64,000 nucleotides of DNA from SZUA-309 sp965232595 (GCA_965232595.1 OZ246983.1:558001-622000); one strand, 5' to 3'; shown: positions 18,314 through 26,437, counted from the stretch's first letter. The notes: generated from the letters alone by a model not told the origin. Program-made: numbers and translations.

Positions 18314-19174
18314 CTATTCCGCTGCCAGGTGCTCTTCGAACCAGCCCACCATGGCGCTGGTCGCCTGCTCCCTGTCCGGACCACGGAAGCCGTGACCGGC
18401 GCCTTCGATCGTGACGAAGTCATGGACAACGCCGGCGGCGTCCAGCGCCTCGGCCAGGATCTCGCTGTTGCTGATCGGCACCAGCTCGTCCGCATCGCCA
18501 TGCACCAGCAGGATGGGCGGATCGTCATCGCTGACGAACTGAATCGGAGAAATTGACGCAGCCTCAGAGGCCGGGAAGTTCAGCGCCGGAAATCGTTCGC
18601 TCGGCCCCACCAGGCCCCGGAGATCCACCGGCGGAAAGTACGCAACCACCGCGGCCACCCGACCATCTCCTTCGGCCTGGTGGTAGAAGGGGCCCACCGA
18701 TCGACGGCCTTCCGGCGGCGAGTTCGGTGCCGCTTCGGCGTTTAATCCCAACATCAGCGAAAGGTGCCCGCCAGCGCTGCCGCCGTAAACGCCGAGGCGA
18801 TCTGCATCCACGCCGTAGTCAGCCGCATTGGTCTTCACATGCCGCACTGCCGCGCGCACATCGGAGACCGCGTCCGGCACTTTGAATCGAGGGGCGCTGC
18901 CATGATGCACGGCAATGACGGTGAAGCCCGCATCCAGTAATGCCTGGAACCAGGGCAAGCGCTGTTCCGGCGGCACCCAGACCGAAAACCAGCCGCCGCT
19001 GACCATGAAGAGGACCGCCGCCCCATTGGGCTCCGCCGCGTGGAAGACGTCGTAGGTCAACGCCATCCCGTCCTTATGCCCATAGATCACGTTGGGCTGA
19101 ATCCGGGCTTCCGCGGTTGCGCTCGAGATCGCAAAACCGAGCAGCAGCAGCGTCGCTAGAAATCTGATCATCAC
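18314..19174 (-). CDS. Exported alpha/beta hydrolase (carboxylesterase/BD-FAE-like)
   Basis: 286 residues with signal peptide MMIRFLATLLLLGFAISSATA. The esterase-lipase features are VHHGSAPRFKVPDAVSDV, the nucleophile elbow GVYGGSAGGHLSL (GxSxG), PILLVHGDADELVP with the acid residue and GAGHGF with the catalytic histidine. This matches the alpha/beta hydrolase family that includes prolyl oligopeptidase-like and acetyl-esterase enzymes. It acts in the periplasm or outside; substrate is unknown. It shares a 408-base intergenic region with the divergent glutamine synthetase gene. Confidence 0.85.
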   Translation of the reverse strand: MMIRFLATLLLLGFAISSATAEARIQPNVIYGHKDGMALTYDVFHAAEPNGAAVLFMVSGGWFSVWVPPEQRLPWFQALLDAGFTVIAVHHGSAPRFKVPDAVSDVRAAVRHVKTNAADYGVDADRLGVYGGSAGGHLSLMLGLNAEAAPNSPPEGRRSVGPFYHQAEGDGRVAAVVAYFPPVDLRGLVGPSERFPALNFPASEAASISPIQFVSDDDPPILLVHGDADELVPISNSEILAEALDAAGVVHDFVTIEGAGHGFRGPDREQATSAMVGWFEEHLAAE

Positions 19175-19241
19175 ACTCTCCCCAATTGATGCGGCACTCT
19201 ACCGCAGCAGGCGGGGACGGTGCCATGCATCAAGATGGAAC

Positions 19242-19257
19242 AGGCACGCTGTTTGCA
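19242..19257 (+). promoter_or_regulatory. Sigma-54 promoter-like sequence, distal, before GSII gene
   Basis: AGGCACGCTGTTTGCA has the GG and GC dinucleotides exactly 10 bases apart and matches the sigma-54 consensus TGGCACG-N4-TTGCA at all but the first base. It lies 326 bases before the glutamine synthetase ATG and upstream of the NtrC-like sites, the reverse of the usual order. It may be a coincidence or serve a long leader. Apart from this, the NtrC-like sites and the proximal promoter, the 408-base gap 19175-19582 holds only a GCCC...GGGC palindrome (19287-19300). Confidence 0.4.
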
Positions 19258-19349
19258 ACTAATATGGGGACGCATCACCGCTAACCGCCCCAAAATGGGC
19301 TAAGTGCCTGAAAAAGCGCAAATATTACGGTGATCTGGGGGAACGCTAT

Positions 19350-19406
19350 CGCACCGTTTTGGTGCGTTTCGTTAAGACCGGGATTGCGACGCCTTATTTT
19401 GGTGCA
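19350..19406 (+). promoter_or_regulatory. Two NtrC-type enhancer sites upstream of GSII gene
   Basis: CGCACCGTTTTGGTGCG (19350-19366) is a perfect palindrome of the form GCACC-N5-GGTGC, the NtrC consensus. CGCCTTATTTTGGTGCA (19390-19406) is a weaker site with an intact right half. The centres are 40 bases apart, close to four helical turns, so two dimers could cooperate. The sites lie about 110-170 bases upstream of the start expected from the proximal sigma-54-like promoter, similar to the enteric glnA arrangement. Confidence 0.65.
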
Positions 19407-19491
19407 GCAATGTGCTCGCAACGGCTGAGGCCGTGTGGGTTACCCGGGTCGTATCAAAGCTGTCCCAAAACGAACGGCTCGAAGCTCAGGA

Positions 19492-19508
19492 CTGGATAGA
19501 GGTCTGCC
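19492..19508 (+). promoter_or_regulatory. Sigma-54 promoter-like sequence, proximal, before GSII gene
   Basis: CTGGATAGAGGTCTGCC has GG and GC 10 bases apart and keeps TGG and TGC of the sigma-54 consensus, but lacks the CAC of the -24 box. Its position about 75 bases before the ATG and about 110-170 bases downstream of the NtrC-like sites is what an NtrC-activated promoter needs. It is a weaker sequence match than the distal candidate but a better-placed one. Confidence 0.35.
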
Positions 19509-19582
19509 CTACCGGTCACGACACCTGCCGAACAACCAGGCCTGAGCCTGACCATTGATCCTCGATAGGAGACTGAAAGTAA

Positions 19583-20593
19583 ATGAAGAGCAAGTTGGAA
19601 TACATCTGGCTGGACGGCTACAAGCCGACCCAGAGCCTGCGCAGCAAGACCATGATCCGTTCGGATTTTGGCGGCACGCTCGAAGAGTGCCCGATGTGGA
19701 GCTTCGACGGCAGCTCCACCCTGCAGGCAGAAGGCAACGCCTCAGACTGCCTGCTGAAGCCGGTCGCAATCATCCCTGATCCGGGCCGTTCGAATGGCTA
19801 CCTGGTGATGACCGAAGTGCTGAACGCCGACGGCACGCCGCATGAGTCCAACGGTCGCGCCACCATTGAGGATGACGACGACGACTTCTGGTTCGGCTTC
19901 GAGCAGGAGTACTTCCTGTGGGATCCGGAAACCAACCTGCCGCCGGGCTTCCCTCCGGGCGGTTACCCGCCGCCGCAGGGCCCCTACTACTGCTCGGTCG
20001 GCGCACGCAACGCGTACGCACGGAGCCTGATCGACGAGCATCTCGATCTGTGCCTGGACGCTGGTCTCAACGTTGAAGGTATCAACGCGGAGGTGGCTGC
20101 TGGCCAGTGGGAATTCCAGATCTTTGCCAAGAGCGCCGCCCGCGCCGGCGACGAAATCTGGCTCGCCCGCTACCTGCTCGAGCGCACGGCAGAAAGGTAT
20201 GACCTCGCCGTTGACTGGCATCCGAAGCCCCTGGGCGACACCGACTGGAACGGTTCCGGCATGCACGCCAACTTCTCCAACGGCGCCATGCGCGACGCGG
20301 GCGAAGAGTCTGTGTTCACGAAGGTCTGCGAAGAGTTCGGTAAGCACATCCCTGAGTGCATCAGCGTCTACGGCGCCCACAACGAGCAGCGCCTGACCGG
20401 CCTGCACGAAACCCAGTCCATCGACCAGTACAGCTACGGCGTTTCTGACCGTGGCGCGTCCATCCGTATCCCGATCGGAACGGTCGAAGACGGCTGGAAG
20501 GGTCGCCTGGAGGATCGCCGTCCGGCATCCAACGCCGATCCGTACAAGGTTGCGGCTGTGATCGTGAAGATCACCAAGGCGGCACTCGCCTGA
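19583..20593 (+). CDS. glnII: Glutamine synthetase type II (GSII, eukaryotic-type)
   Basis: ATP-dependent glutamate-ammonia ligase of 336 residues, the short GSII length rather than the roughly 470 of bacterial GlnA. The start (LEYIWLDGYKPTQSLRSKT) and MWSFDGSSTLQAEG are beta-grasp motifs typical of GSII. FGFEQEYFLW, NGSGMHANFS and DRGASIRIPI give metal, ammonium/glutamate and ATP-site residues. GSII enzymes are not adenylylated like GSI. AGGAGACTGAAAGTAA precedes the ATG. NtrC-like sites upstream suggest nitrogen control. A strong terminator follows, so it is monocistronic. Confidence 0.93.
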   Translation: MKSKLEYIWLDGYKPTQSLRSKTMIRSDFGGTLEECPMWSFDGSSTLQAEGNASDCLLKPVAIIPDPGRSNGYLVMTEVLNADGTPHESNGRATIEDDDDDFWFGFEQEYFLWDPETNLPPGFPPGGYPPPQGPYYCSVGARNAYARSLIDEHLDLCLDAGLNVEGINAEVAAGQWEFQIFAKSAARAGDEIWLARYLLERTAERYDLAVDWHPKPLGDTDWNGSGMHANFSNGAMRDAGEESVFTKVCEEFGKHIPECISVYGAHNEQRLTGLHETQSIDQYSYGVSDRGASIRIPIGTVEDGWKGRLEDRRPASNADPYKVAAVIVKITKAALA

Positions 20594-20620
20594 GCTGATC
20601 GCTAAGGCGCTTAGCTGATA

Positions 20621-20651
20621 AGCCGGGATGGCATGCCATCCCGGCTTTTTT
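20621..20651 (+). terminator. Rho-independent terminator after GSII gene
   Basis: A perfect 26-base palindrome (20621-20646, arms beginning AGCCGGGATGGC) is followed by a run of T to 20651. It lies 28 bases after the glutamine synthetase stop. The T-run overlaps the last two bases of the convergent kinase gene. Confidence 0.92.
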
Positions 20652-21621
20652 ATTGCCCGCGATCCCGCAACAGGTCCTGGAACCAGTCTTCCTGCAGCGT
20701 GCGAATAAACCCGGCCACGTCAGGGCGTTCTGACGGGGACTTCCGCAGGCACTGCATCGCCAGGTCTTCAAGCAGCCGGGGAATCGGAAACTTGCTGAGG
20801 CTCGAGGGCGCTGCCGGTTGCTGCGTCTTCACCGCTTCCAGCACCTCGTGCGCGAATTCGGCCTCGAAAGGCACGCGTCCTGTCAATACCTCGTAGAGCA
20901 CCACCCCAAGACTGTAGAGGTCAGCAGCAAAGGAGAGATCGGCGTCTTTCGTTACCTGCTCCGGCGCCATGTAGCAGAGCGTGCCCTGCAGCTTCTGATG
21001 GCCCGTCATTGAGGGCTCGGGATCAGAGACCGTCCGTTCCTGTTCCGGCTCCTCCGGCGCCGTGCCATCCCGGTTCCAGACCTTGGCGAACCCCCAGTCC
21101 AGCAACAGCACCTCGCCGTATGGGCCGACGAGGATGTTCTCCGGCTTGATGTCCCGGTGCACCACGCCGTGGTCATGTGCGTTCTGCACGGCGTTGGCCA
21201 CCTGTTCCAGCACCTCGATGAGCTGGCTCAGGTCGTAGCGTTCGCGATAGTTCAGTACTTCCCGCAGCGTATAGCCGTGCACCAGCTTCATCGTGAAGTA
21301 GGTGTTGCCGTGCCCGTCCCGCCCCAGCTCGTAGGTCGGCATGGTGTTCGGGTGCTGCAACATAGCCGAGACCCGGGCTTCGCGTAGTAGCCGACGCTCC
21401 TCGATGGGATCACCCCTGAGCTCGGGGCGAAGCGTCTTGTAGGCAACCACCCGGCCCAGATGCATATCCATGCAGGACTGAATCAGGGATTTACCGCCTT
21501 TGGCGATGGTCGAGATGATCCGATAGCGAGTCTTCGGATTCAGCACCTCCGGCAGCGGGCGATCGGTGTCCTCCAGGTAGATCCTGCTGGTGACGTCCTT
21601 GGGTTGCTGGAATGTGGGCAC
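20650..21621 (-). CDS. Ser/Thr protein kinase, cytoplasmic, DWG variant
   Basis: 323 residues consisting almost only of a Hanks-type kinase domain. K62 lies in VVAYKTLR, the catalytic loop is HRDIKPENILV (from residue 155), and GTLCYMAPEQ is the activation-segment end. The metal-binding motif is DWG (175-177) instead of DFG, and the glycine-rich loop is degenerate (IAKGGKSLIQS instead of GxGxxGxV). No membrane helix or sensor domain is seen. It starts at GTG with GAGG six bases before. Repeat A of the island begins 10 bases upstream of the start. The target is unknown. Confidence 0.87.
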   Translation of the reverse strand: MPTFQQPKDVTSRIYLEDTDRPLPEVLNPKTRYRIISTIAKGGKSLIQSCMDMHLGRVVAYKTLRPELRGDPIEERRLLREARVSAMLQHPNTMPTYELGRDGHGNTYFTMKLVHGYTLREVLNYRERYDLSQLIEVLEQVANAVQNAHDHGVVHRDIKPENILVGPYGEVLLLDWGFAKVWNRDGTAPEEPEQERTVSDPEPSMTGHQKLQGTLCYMAPEQVTKDADLSFAADLYSLGVVLYEVLTGRVPFEAEFAHEVLEAVKTQQPAAPSSLSKFPIPRLLEDLAMQCLRKSPSERPDVAGFIRTLQEDWFQDLLRDRGQ

Positions 21622-21630
21622 GGTTGGCCT

Positions 21631-21678
21631 CGCTTATCCGGGGAGGTCAGTGTAGCCATAATCAGCGGCGGCTATCGA
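21631..21678. repeat. Island-flanking direct repeat, left copy (A)
   Basis: This 48-base sequence matches 26485-26532 at 38 positions in the same orientation. The best-kept blocks are ATCCGGGG and TAGCCAT. An internal inverted repeat GTAGCC...GGCTAT (12-base loop) is present. It lies between the kinase start and the six-gene cassette. With the right copy it brackets about 4.8 kb, as expected of an attachment-site or target duplication. It could instead be a duplicated promoter/leader element. Confidence 0.7.
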
Positions 21679-21778
21679 GATGGATATCGCTCCTTATGCT
21701 CAGAACTAGGCCCGCTGATTCGATGTACGGCTGCAATCCCACAGACCTTTAGGACTCGTTGTTTACCGGTTGGAGAAC

Positions 21779-22669
21779 TCAGAACCAGTTCCGACCGAAT
21801 ACCCGGTCACGAAACCGCCACGGCGGCGTGTCGCGCAGTGTCTCTTCCGAATAGACCCTCAGCAACTCACCGCCAAACGTGGACACACCCTTTTCGAGGC
21901 CAAGCTCGTACTGGAAGTGCCACCACTCGGCACCGAGCCAGGTTCCGCCGTTGAAAAACGACTTGCGCGCACGAATTCGCTCGAAACCATGTTCTTTAAA
22001 AAGCGCGGTGAGGTCGATGAAGGTGCCTTCTACAGTTCGGGTTTTCTTCCGGCGGCCGTAGGTCAGCACATCCAGCTGCATCGATTGGCCTTCGGGAGCT
22101 CGCGCGTAAACACGCCACAGGCGGTCGCCATCCGGAGCGACAACGTAGGGATCGCTCCCCGGTCTCTCCATGCCGCTGCCGACAAAAAGATCCAGCGCGC
22201 GGCCGGTATAGTGAAACGACGTCGCACTGCGGCTCGGACTTACGTTGGCAGTCAGCGACCGACGCGCACCCGAGCTCGTCAGCCGGCCGCCTGCAGCTGA
22301 GACCACATCACGAACCTTCATGTAGGCGTCGGCCACATCCGTACGCAGGAAGAACCGGTCGTAGCCATCACGATAGGCATCGGCTGGCACCCGCACGAAC
22401 GGCAGCCGGTCGGGGCTGGATTCGACAGATTCGACGCCGGGCGAGTGCTGCTCGGTCACCCACTCGCGCAGGGCTCCCTCGAGCATTGCCTGCGTCTGTG
22501 GACCGACGATTCCGTCCGAGTAGATGCCTTCGGCATCCTGGAACTCGATGACCGCATCTTCGGTCTTTGAGCCAAACACTCCGTCCGCGGGGCCGGGACG
22601 ATACCCCAGCAGCGTGAGACTCTCTTGCAGGGTGCGGACGTCTTCGCCGCTATCGCCGATTTGAAGCAT
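21779..22669 (-). CDS. Peptidoglycan-binding domain plus M15-type zinc peptidase
   Basis: 296 residues, no signal peptide. Residues 3-65 form a PG_binding_1 domain (GEDVRTLQESLTLLGY, DGVFGSKTEDAVIEFQ). The C-terminal part carries SATSFHYTGRALDLF (H153, D160) and EWWHF (H251), the zinc-ligand pattern of M15/hedgehog-like D,D- or L,D-peptidases. It should cut peptidoglycan crosslinks or stem peptides. Lacking a signal peptide, it needs another route out, like phage endolysins or injection-system lysozymes. It is the last gene of the six-gene cassette, 56 bases after the previous stop. Confidence 0.82.
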   Translation of the reverse strand: MLQIGDSGEDVRTLQESLTLLGYRPGPADGVFGSKTEDAVIEFQDAEGIYSDGIVGPQTQAMLEGALREWVTEQHSPGVESVESSPDRLPFVRVPADAYRDGYDRFFLRTDVADAYMKVRDVVSAAGGRLTSSGARRSLTANVSPSRSATSFHYTGRALDLFVGSGMERPGSDPYVVAPDGDRLWRVYARAPEGQSMQLDVLTYGRRKKTRTVEGTFIDLTALFKEHGFERIRARKSFFNGGTWLGAEWWHFQYELGLEKGVSTFGGELLRVYSEETLRDTPPWRFRDRVFGRNWF

Positions 22670-22725
22670 GGTCGTTCGCCTTTGTTGCTCTGGCTGACGA
22701 CCGCGGCCATCAGCGCAATTGTCGG

Positions 22726-22965
22726 TCAGGGATTCGTAACCCGAATAGGACCCTGTTCCGGATCTACGTGATTAACGATCGTGAGCTCGATTCGGCTCAC
22801 CCGGACATCGCCGTACCTCTCCAGTTGCCGTAGCGGCAGAACAACCTCCGGAAGCTTGGCGTGGAGATTCTGTGCCTTGACTACGAACCGATCCGGATCA
22901 GGCGGTGGCCGCCGCCGGAACAGCGCCGTTAGGAAACGGCGAATGAACGGCGGCAGTCTAAACAT
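22726..22965 (-). CDS. Unknown small protein, fifth gene of island cassette
   Basis: 79 residues from the ATG at 22965, which overlaps the upstream gene by 8 bases and has GAGG close before it; the frame is open to 23019, but that start lies deep inside the upstream gene. The N-terminus is very basic (RRFLTALFRRRPPPDP). The C-terminal half is beta-rich: YGDVRVSRIELTIVNHVD, with a strand pattern echoed in the other cassette proteins. Family not recognised. It might be an adaptor or a nucleic-acid or membrane-surface binding protein; that is a guess from charge only. Confidence 0.6.
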   Translation of the reverse strand: MFRLPPFIRRFLTALFRRRPPPDPDRFVVKAQNLHAKLPEVVLPLRQLERYGDVRVSRIELTIVNHVDPEQGPIRVTNP

Positions 22966-24394
22966 CCTCGGCCTCCCGCTCAGACATTGATCGTTCTGCA
23001 AACCGGAACCACTCGCCAACCACGGCCATCATTCGAAAACAATAGTCGATACCGTGCTTCCAATAGTCGGTTCTGAAAAACTGTTCGAACTCGCCGGTGA
23101 TGCGGATTCCTGCAACGGCTACATTGCGAATTCGCTGGACTACCACATCAGGGTAGTGGTCAAGGGTTACTTCTGCGAGAAAAAAGACCTCGTCCTCAGG
23201 CGACTTTGGCAAACCGCGCACCCAGACCAGGTCGACATCGCTTGTTTTGCCTTGCTGAAACCTCACAATCGTTATCCTGCCGGCCTCGTATTGCGTTCCC
23301 AGCCACGACTTCACCAGCTTTTTGGAAATCCTGCGCCTCCTTCGCCAGACACCGAACTGGAGCTTGAACCAGTTGGCGAGCTTGCGATTCCCGGTGAGGG
23401 GGTTGACCTCATCCAGCGCCCGGCTGAACGAAAGCGCGCGATCGATGATGCCTTCACATATCGCACCCCAGATAGGTCCGTCCGTGAGGATGTCCGGCAC
23501 GCTAAGCTCACTAACGATGCGGTGGTAAGCGTCCATAGCCAGCGTCGAACGGATGTCGAACTGCTGCGCATCGTCAGGTACCCCTTTGAGGATCAGGTTA
23601 CCGGCTCGATCCAGGTTGGCCAGAACATCCACGCGCAGCGACGTAATTCTGTACCGACGGGAAAGAACATCCGGGGAAACGAGTCCAGTGGCACCATCTT
23701 CGGCGTCGCCCGAAACCGCACCCAAGTAGTTGCCGAGGTTGCCTACCATTGCGCGCTGTGCGTGCACGAGATCGCGGAAGTGTAGCTCGTTGTCCCCGCC
23801 TTCTGGACTGGGATTGATTGCTGTGCCGACTGGCAGAAATCTTGTATCCGCTGATCGCCATTCGCAAAGTTGCCGAATCAGCTGAGTCAGAAAAACATAG
23901 CCGCGATTGGTCGGGCGTTTCTCCAACAAAACCGTTTCGTCGCCGTGTGCGCTCTCGATCACTTCTTCGTCGTCGCTCGACCGGTAGGTCCAGCGCCAGC
24001 GCCCGTCATCCGATTCGATAAATACCCTTTCGGACGCCGCGTCGTAGCCAAAGAACCGCGGCAGAACGAGCCGGTCCCTGGCACCCCGGCCGGCGACGAC
24101 CGACTGTGGCTCCCCTGGGATAAAGGACGCCTTGAAGCGCAGATCCGCCAGCTTCTGGTCACGTTGCGAGCTGATCAGCCCGAACAGCAACCGGTTCTCG
24201 GTCGAGCGGAAACCCTGGAACGTTATTCTCGATGCGATTCGAGTCGCAAACAGAAACGGGAGTGGATAACCGTTGTTCGCGATACGGCCGAGCGGTACCG
24301 ACTGCAGGGCGGAGTCCGCGCGAAGCACCTCCTGAAGCAGCTCCGGCAATCGTGAGACAAGTTCGCCAATATCCAGACGCTCGTCTCTAGCCAT
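22958..24394 (-). CDS. Unknown 478-residue protein, fourth gene of island cassette
   Basis: No family recognised. No signal peptide or membrane helix. Notable parts are an N-terminal amphipathic helix (LVSRLPELLQEVLRAD), a central RYRITSLRVDVLANLDRAG (about 248-266), an unusually basic helix (VWRRRRRISKKLVKSWLG) and the C-terminal EVTLDHYPDVVVQRIRNVAV. It starts 3 bases after the previous stop without a clear ribosome-binding site, so translation is probably coupled. It is the largest cassette protein and a natural scaffold candidate. The nature of the assembly is inference. Confidence 0.7.
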   Translation of the reverse strand: MARDERLDIGELVSRLPELLQEVLRADSALQSVPLGRIANNGYPLPFLFATRIASRITFQGFRSTENRLLFGLISSQRDQKLADLRFKASFIPGEPQSVVAGRGARDRLVLPRFFGYDAASERVFIESDDGRWRWTYRSSDDEEVIESAHGDETVLLEKRPTNRGYVFLTQLIRQLCEWRSADTRFLPVGTAINPSPEGGDNELHFRDLVHAQRAMVGNLGNYLGAVSGDAEDGATGLVSPDVLSRRYRITSLRVDVLANLDRAGNLILKGVPDDAQQFDIRSTLAMDAYHRIVSELSVPDILTDGPIWGAICEGIIDRALSFSRALDEVNPLTGNRKLANWFKLQFGVWRRRRRISKKLVKSWLGTQYEAGRITIVRFQQGKTSDVDLVWVRGLPKSPEDEVFFLAEVTLDHYPDVVVQRIRNVAVAGIRITGEFEQFFRTDYWKHGIDYCFRMMAVVGEWFRFAERSMSEREAEDV

Positions 24395-24397
24395 CGG

Positions 24398-25237
24398 TCA
24401 GGCGTCGGTGTCCGGCTTCAGGAGCTCAATCTGGCTGGCGAGGATGTCACCCAGGAATCCGCCGACCAGGTTGAAACGACCCTGCGGTGACGGCGGGACG
24501 GTGCCGTCGTCATTTATAGAGGCCTTGGTGATCGAACCCTGTGCGCTGTCGACGATCAGACCGGTAACAGATGTCCTGTCTCCAGAGCCGGCGATCGGCC
24601 GTTCGAACAACAGTAGCCATCGACCGGCATCGTCCACGACGACCAGGACGTCGTCGAACTCGTCGCGCAGGGCATCCTTGATCGGCGTGGGTAGCAGCGC
24701 CTCATCAGCTTCGACGATAGCCAGCGTGACGTCGCGGACGTAGTTACGGGCTTCGAAGCTCGTGACGAATCCTGCCTGTAGCGGGACGCCCTGAACATGA
24801 TCGGGCGGCGGCGGAACGGCCGCAATCTCGAACTTCACCGAGTTCTGCTGACTCTGGCTGGAGGCGCTCTTCGAACCGAACAGCAGGACGTTGAACCCCT
24901 TAGAGCTGCTCTTCGACATGGCAAACCTGATCTCAGCATCGACCTTCGGTATCCGAAAGCTGGTTGGCGGCGCCACTGAAGATCGTGCGTTGTTGTACTC
25001 AACGGATTGCTGGTCTAGTTGCTGCTGGGCACTGACGATCCCCTGTCCGACTTCCTCGAAAAACTCGCTGATCTTGCCTTCCCGCTGGTCTCCGACGAGC
25101 GTCCTGAGTTCATCGATGGTCTCGAGCAGTTTTTCGAATTCGTCCAGATCGTCATCGCTGACGTCGGCTCCGTCCTGGAGCTCCACTTTCCATTTTTCGG
25201 CACGTTCCCGAGCCTTTTCCAGGTTAGTGTTGGCCAC
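24398..25237 (-). CDS. Unknown coiled-coil plus beta protein, third gene of cassette
   Basis: 279 residues from a GTG with AGGA 7 bases upstream. Residues 1-80 are highly charged and helical, probably coiled coil (DVSDDDLDEFEKLLETIDEL, ISEFFEEVGQGI). Residues 90-108 read PPTSFRIPKVDAEIRFAMS, then a Ser/Gln-rich stretch and VKFEIAAVPPPPDHVQG. This arrangement loosely resembles DUF2589-type proteins (IP-x-strand followed by Ser-rich and Pro-ended strands), but I cannot confirm that. No signal peptide or membrane segment. Function unknown. Confidence 0.7.
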   Translation of the reverse strand: MANTNLEKARERAEKWKVELQDGADVSDDDLDEFEKLLETIDELRTLVGDQREGKISEFFEEVGQGIVSAQQQLDQQSVEYNNARSSVAPPTSFRIPKVDAEIRFAMSKSSSKGFNVLLFGSKSASSQSQQNSVKFEIAAVPPPPDHVQGVPLQAGFVTSFEARNYVRDVTLAIVEADEALLPTPIKDALRDEFDDVLVVVDDAGRWLLLFERPIAGSGDRTSVTGLIVDSAQGSITKASINDDGTVPPSPQGRFNLVGGFLGDILASQIELLKPDTDA

Positions 25238-25270
25238 GCTCTGTTCCTAGATCAGCCGAACTTCATTCTC

Positions 25271-25918
25271 TTAACCGTTGCCGCCACCGCCCCCGCCACC
25301 AGCGTCTGCGCCCCCCGCTGGCGGTACTTCACCGCCACCAGCGCCTGGATCCTCCACCGGCGGTACCTCACCGCCAAACGCTTCGACCAGTGCACTCGTC
25401 GCCTCAGCCAGGCGTTTGTCTGCCGCGGAGGCATTTTTCATGGTCGCCGCGAAGTCGATATCGGCCTCGCCCGCCTTGTTCACCAATTCCTGGGCGAACT
25501 TGCCGCTGGGTACAGCCTGCATGATCGTCGTTATCCTCGCCGCCGCACGGTAATCTTGCCCCGTTGCGGAACTGTAGCCGCCAACCAGAGACACGGAACC
25601 GAATCCAACCGATCCGCCAATCGACAGCTCCTTGTCCGATCGCTGCGCCATGTCCGCCGCAAACTCCAGCGTCGTCTGGCTGTACTGGTACTGCGGTGGT
25701 GCAATCGAAGAAAGAACACTGATGGTATCCGGCGACGGAGCCGGATCGGTGCCCGGAGCCGCATCCGGTGTATCGATCGCGTGCTTCGCAATGGCAAGCA
25801 ATTTCACCAGCGCGTCGATATAGCCCGCATTCAACTCCTTCTGTGCCTCGGCGATATTCAGCCCCAGCTCGCCGATGACGTCGGCAACTTTGGTCATGTC
25901 TCTAGTGATCGTAGTCAT
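25271..25918 (-). CDS. Unknown protein with Gly/Pro-rich tail, second gene of cassette
   Basis: 215 residues; GAGGAG lies 7 bases before the ATG. A helical N-terminus (VADVIGELGLNIAEAQKELN) is followed by a Pro/Asp linker and then APPQYQYSQTTLEFAADMAQ (73-92), a strand pattern like the one in the next protein. IGGSVGFGSVSLVGGYSSAT is a Gly/Ser-rich hairpin, and ITTIMQAVPSGKF follows. The C-terminus is a low-complexity tail with two GGEVPP units and a run of glycines. Resemblance to DUF2589-type architecture is noted with low confidence. Unknown function, no signal peptide. Confidence 0.72.
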   Translation of the reverse strand: MTTITRDMTKVADVIGELGLNIAEAQKELNAGYIDALVKLLAIAKHAIDTPDAAPGTDPAPSPDTISVLSSIAPPQYQYSQTTLEFAADMAQRSDKELSIGGSVGFGSVSLVGGYSSATGQDYRAAARITTIMQAVPSGKFAQELVNKAGEADIDFAATMKNASAADKRLAEATSALVEAFGGEVPPVEDPGAGGGEVPPAGGADAGGGGGGGNG

Positions 25919-25929
25919 TATGTATCTCC

Positions 25930-26343
25930 TCAGGAGGTGTCGTTCTCGTCGTCAGGTAGGTCAGGTAGGAATGAGGAAGGCGCGCGACACCGTTCAACGG
26001 AGATCGACAGCGCGTGAAAATCGGACTCGCTGTGCTGGTGGCGCACCTGCCAGGCAATGCTAATCGGTGCGAATGCGAGCCGAAGGCCACCGCTCCCTGC
26101 CGACGCGTTGCGATGGACTGTCCGCAGGGTCAGTTCCGTGTCGACGCTCGACGTGAGCTGAGTAGGGAAAAATAGCGGCAACAAATCGTGAAGATGACTG
26201 TCCGCAATTTGAACAGCGAGCGATGCCAGCGGTGGGAACTCACTCTCGTCAGTCGGTAACCTCACATCCAACCGATCGGCTATTCCGTAAGCCGAATCGG
26301 CAGATCTTTCGAGCCAGTCGGCAAGAGACTGGTTAGCCGACAT
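25930..26343 (-). CDS. Unknown protein, first gene of island cassette
   Basis: 137 residues, no recognised family. The N-terminal helices (SLADWLERSADSAYGIADRL) are followed by a sheet-forming segment: SSVDTELTLRTVHRN (65-79), GLRLAFAPISIAWQVRHQH and ALSISVERCR. The alternating pattern resembles the strands in the next two genes, suggesting a shared fold. No clear ribosome-binding site lies before the ATG. The 259-base gap upstream should hold the cassette promoter. The downstream gene begins 11 bases after the stop, so the cassette starts here. Confidence 0.62.
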   Translation of the reverse strand: MSANQSLADWLERSADSAYGIADRLDVRLPTDESEFPPLASLAVQIADSHLHDLLPLFFPTQLTSSVDTELTLRTVHRNASAGSGGLRLAFAPISIAWQVRHQHSESDFHALSISVERCRAPSSFLPDLPDDENDTS

Positions 26344-26437
26344 TTTGGGCTGACTCTGTGAGACCTTCGGTGCGTGTCATTTGAGCTCACCAGAAGTTCG
26401 GGACATTCAGAGATAAGTAATCTATAGAGCCTACTCA

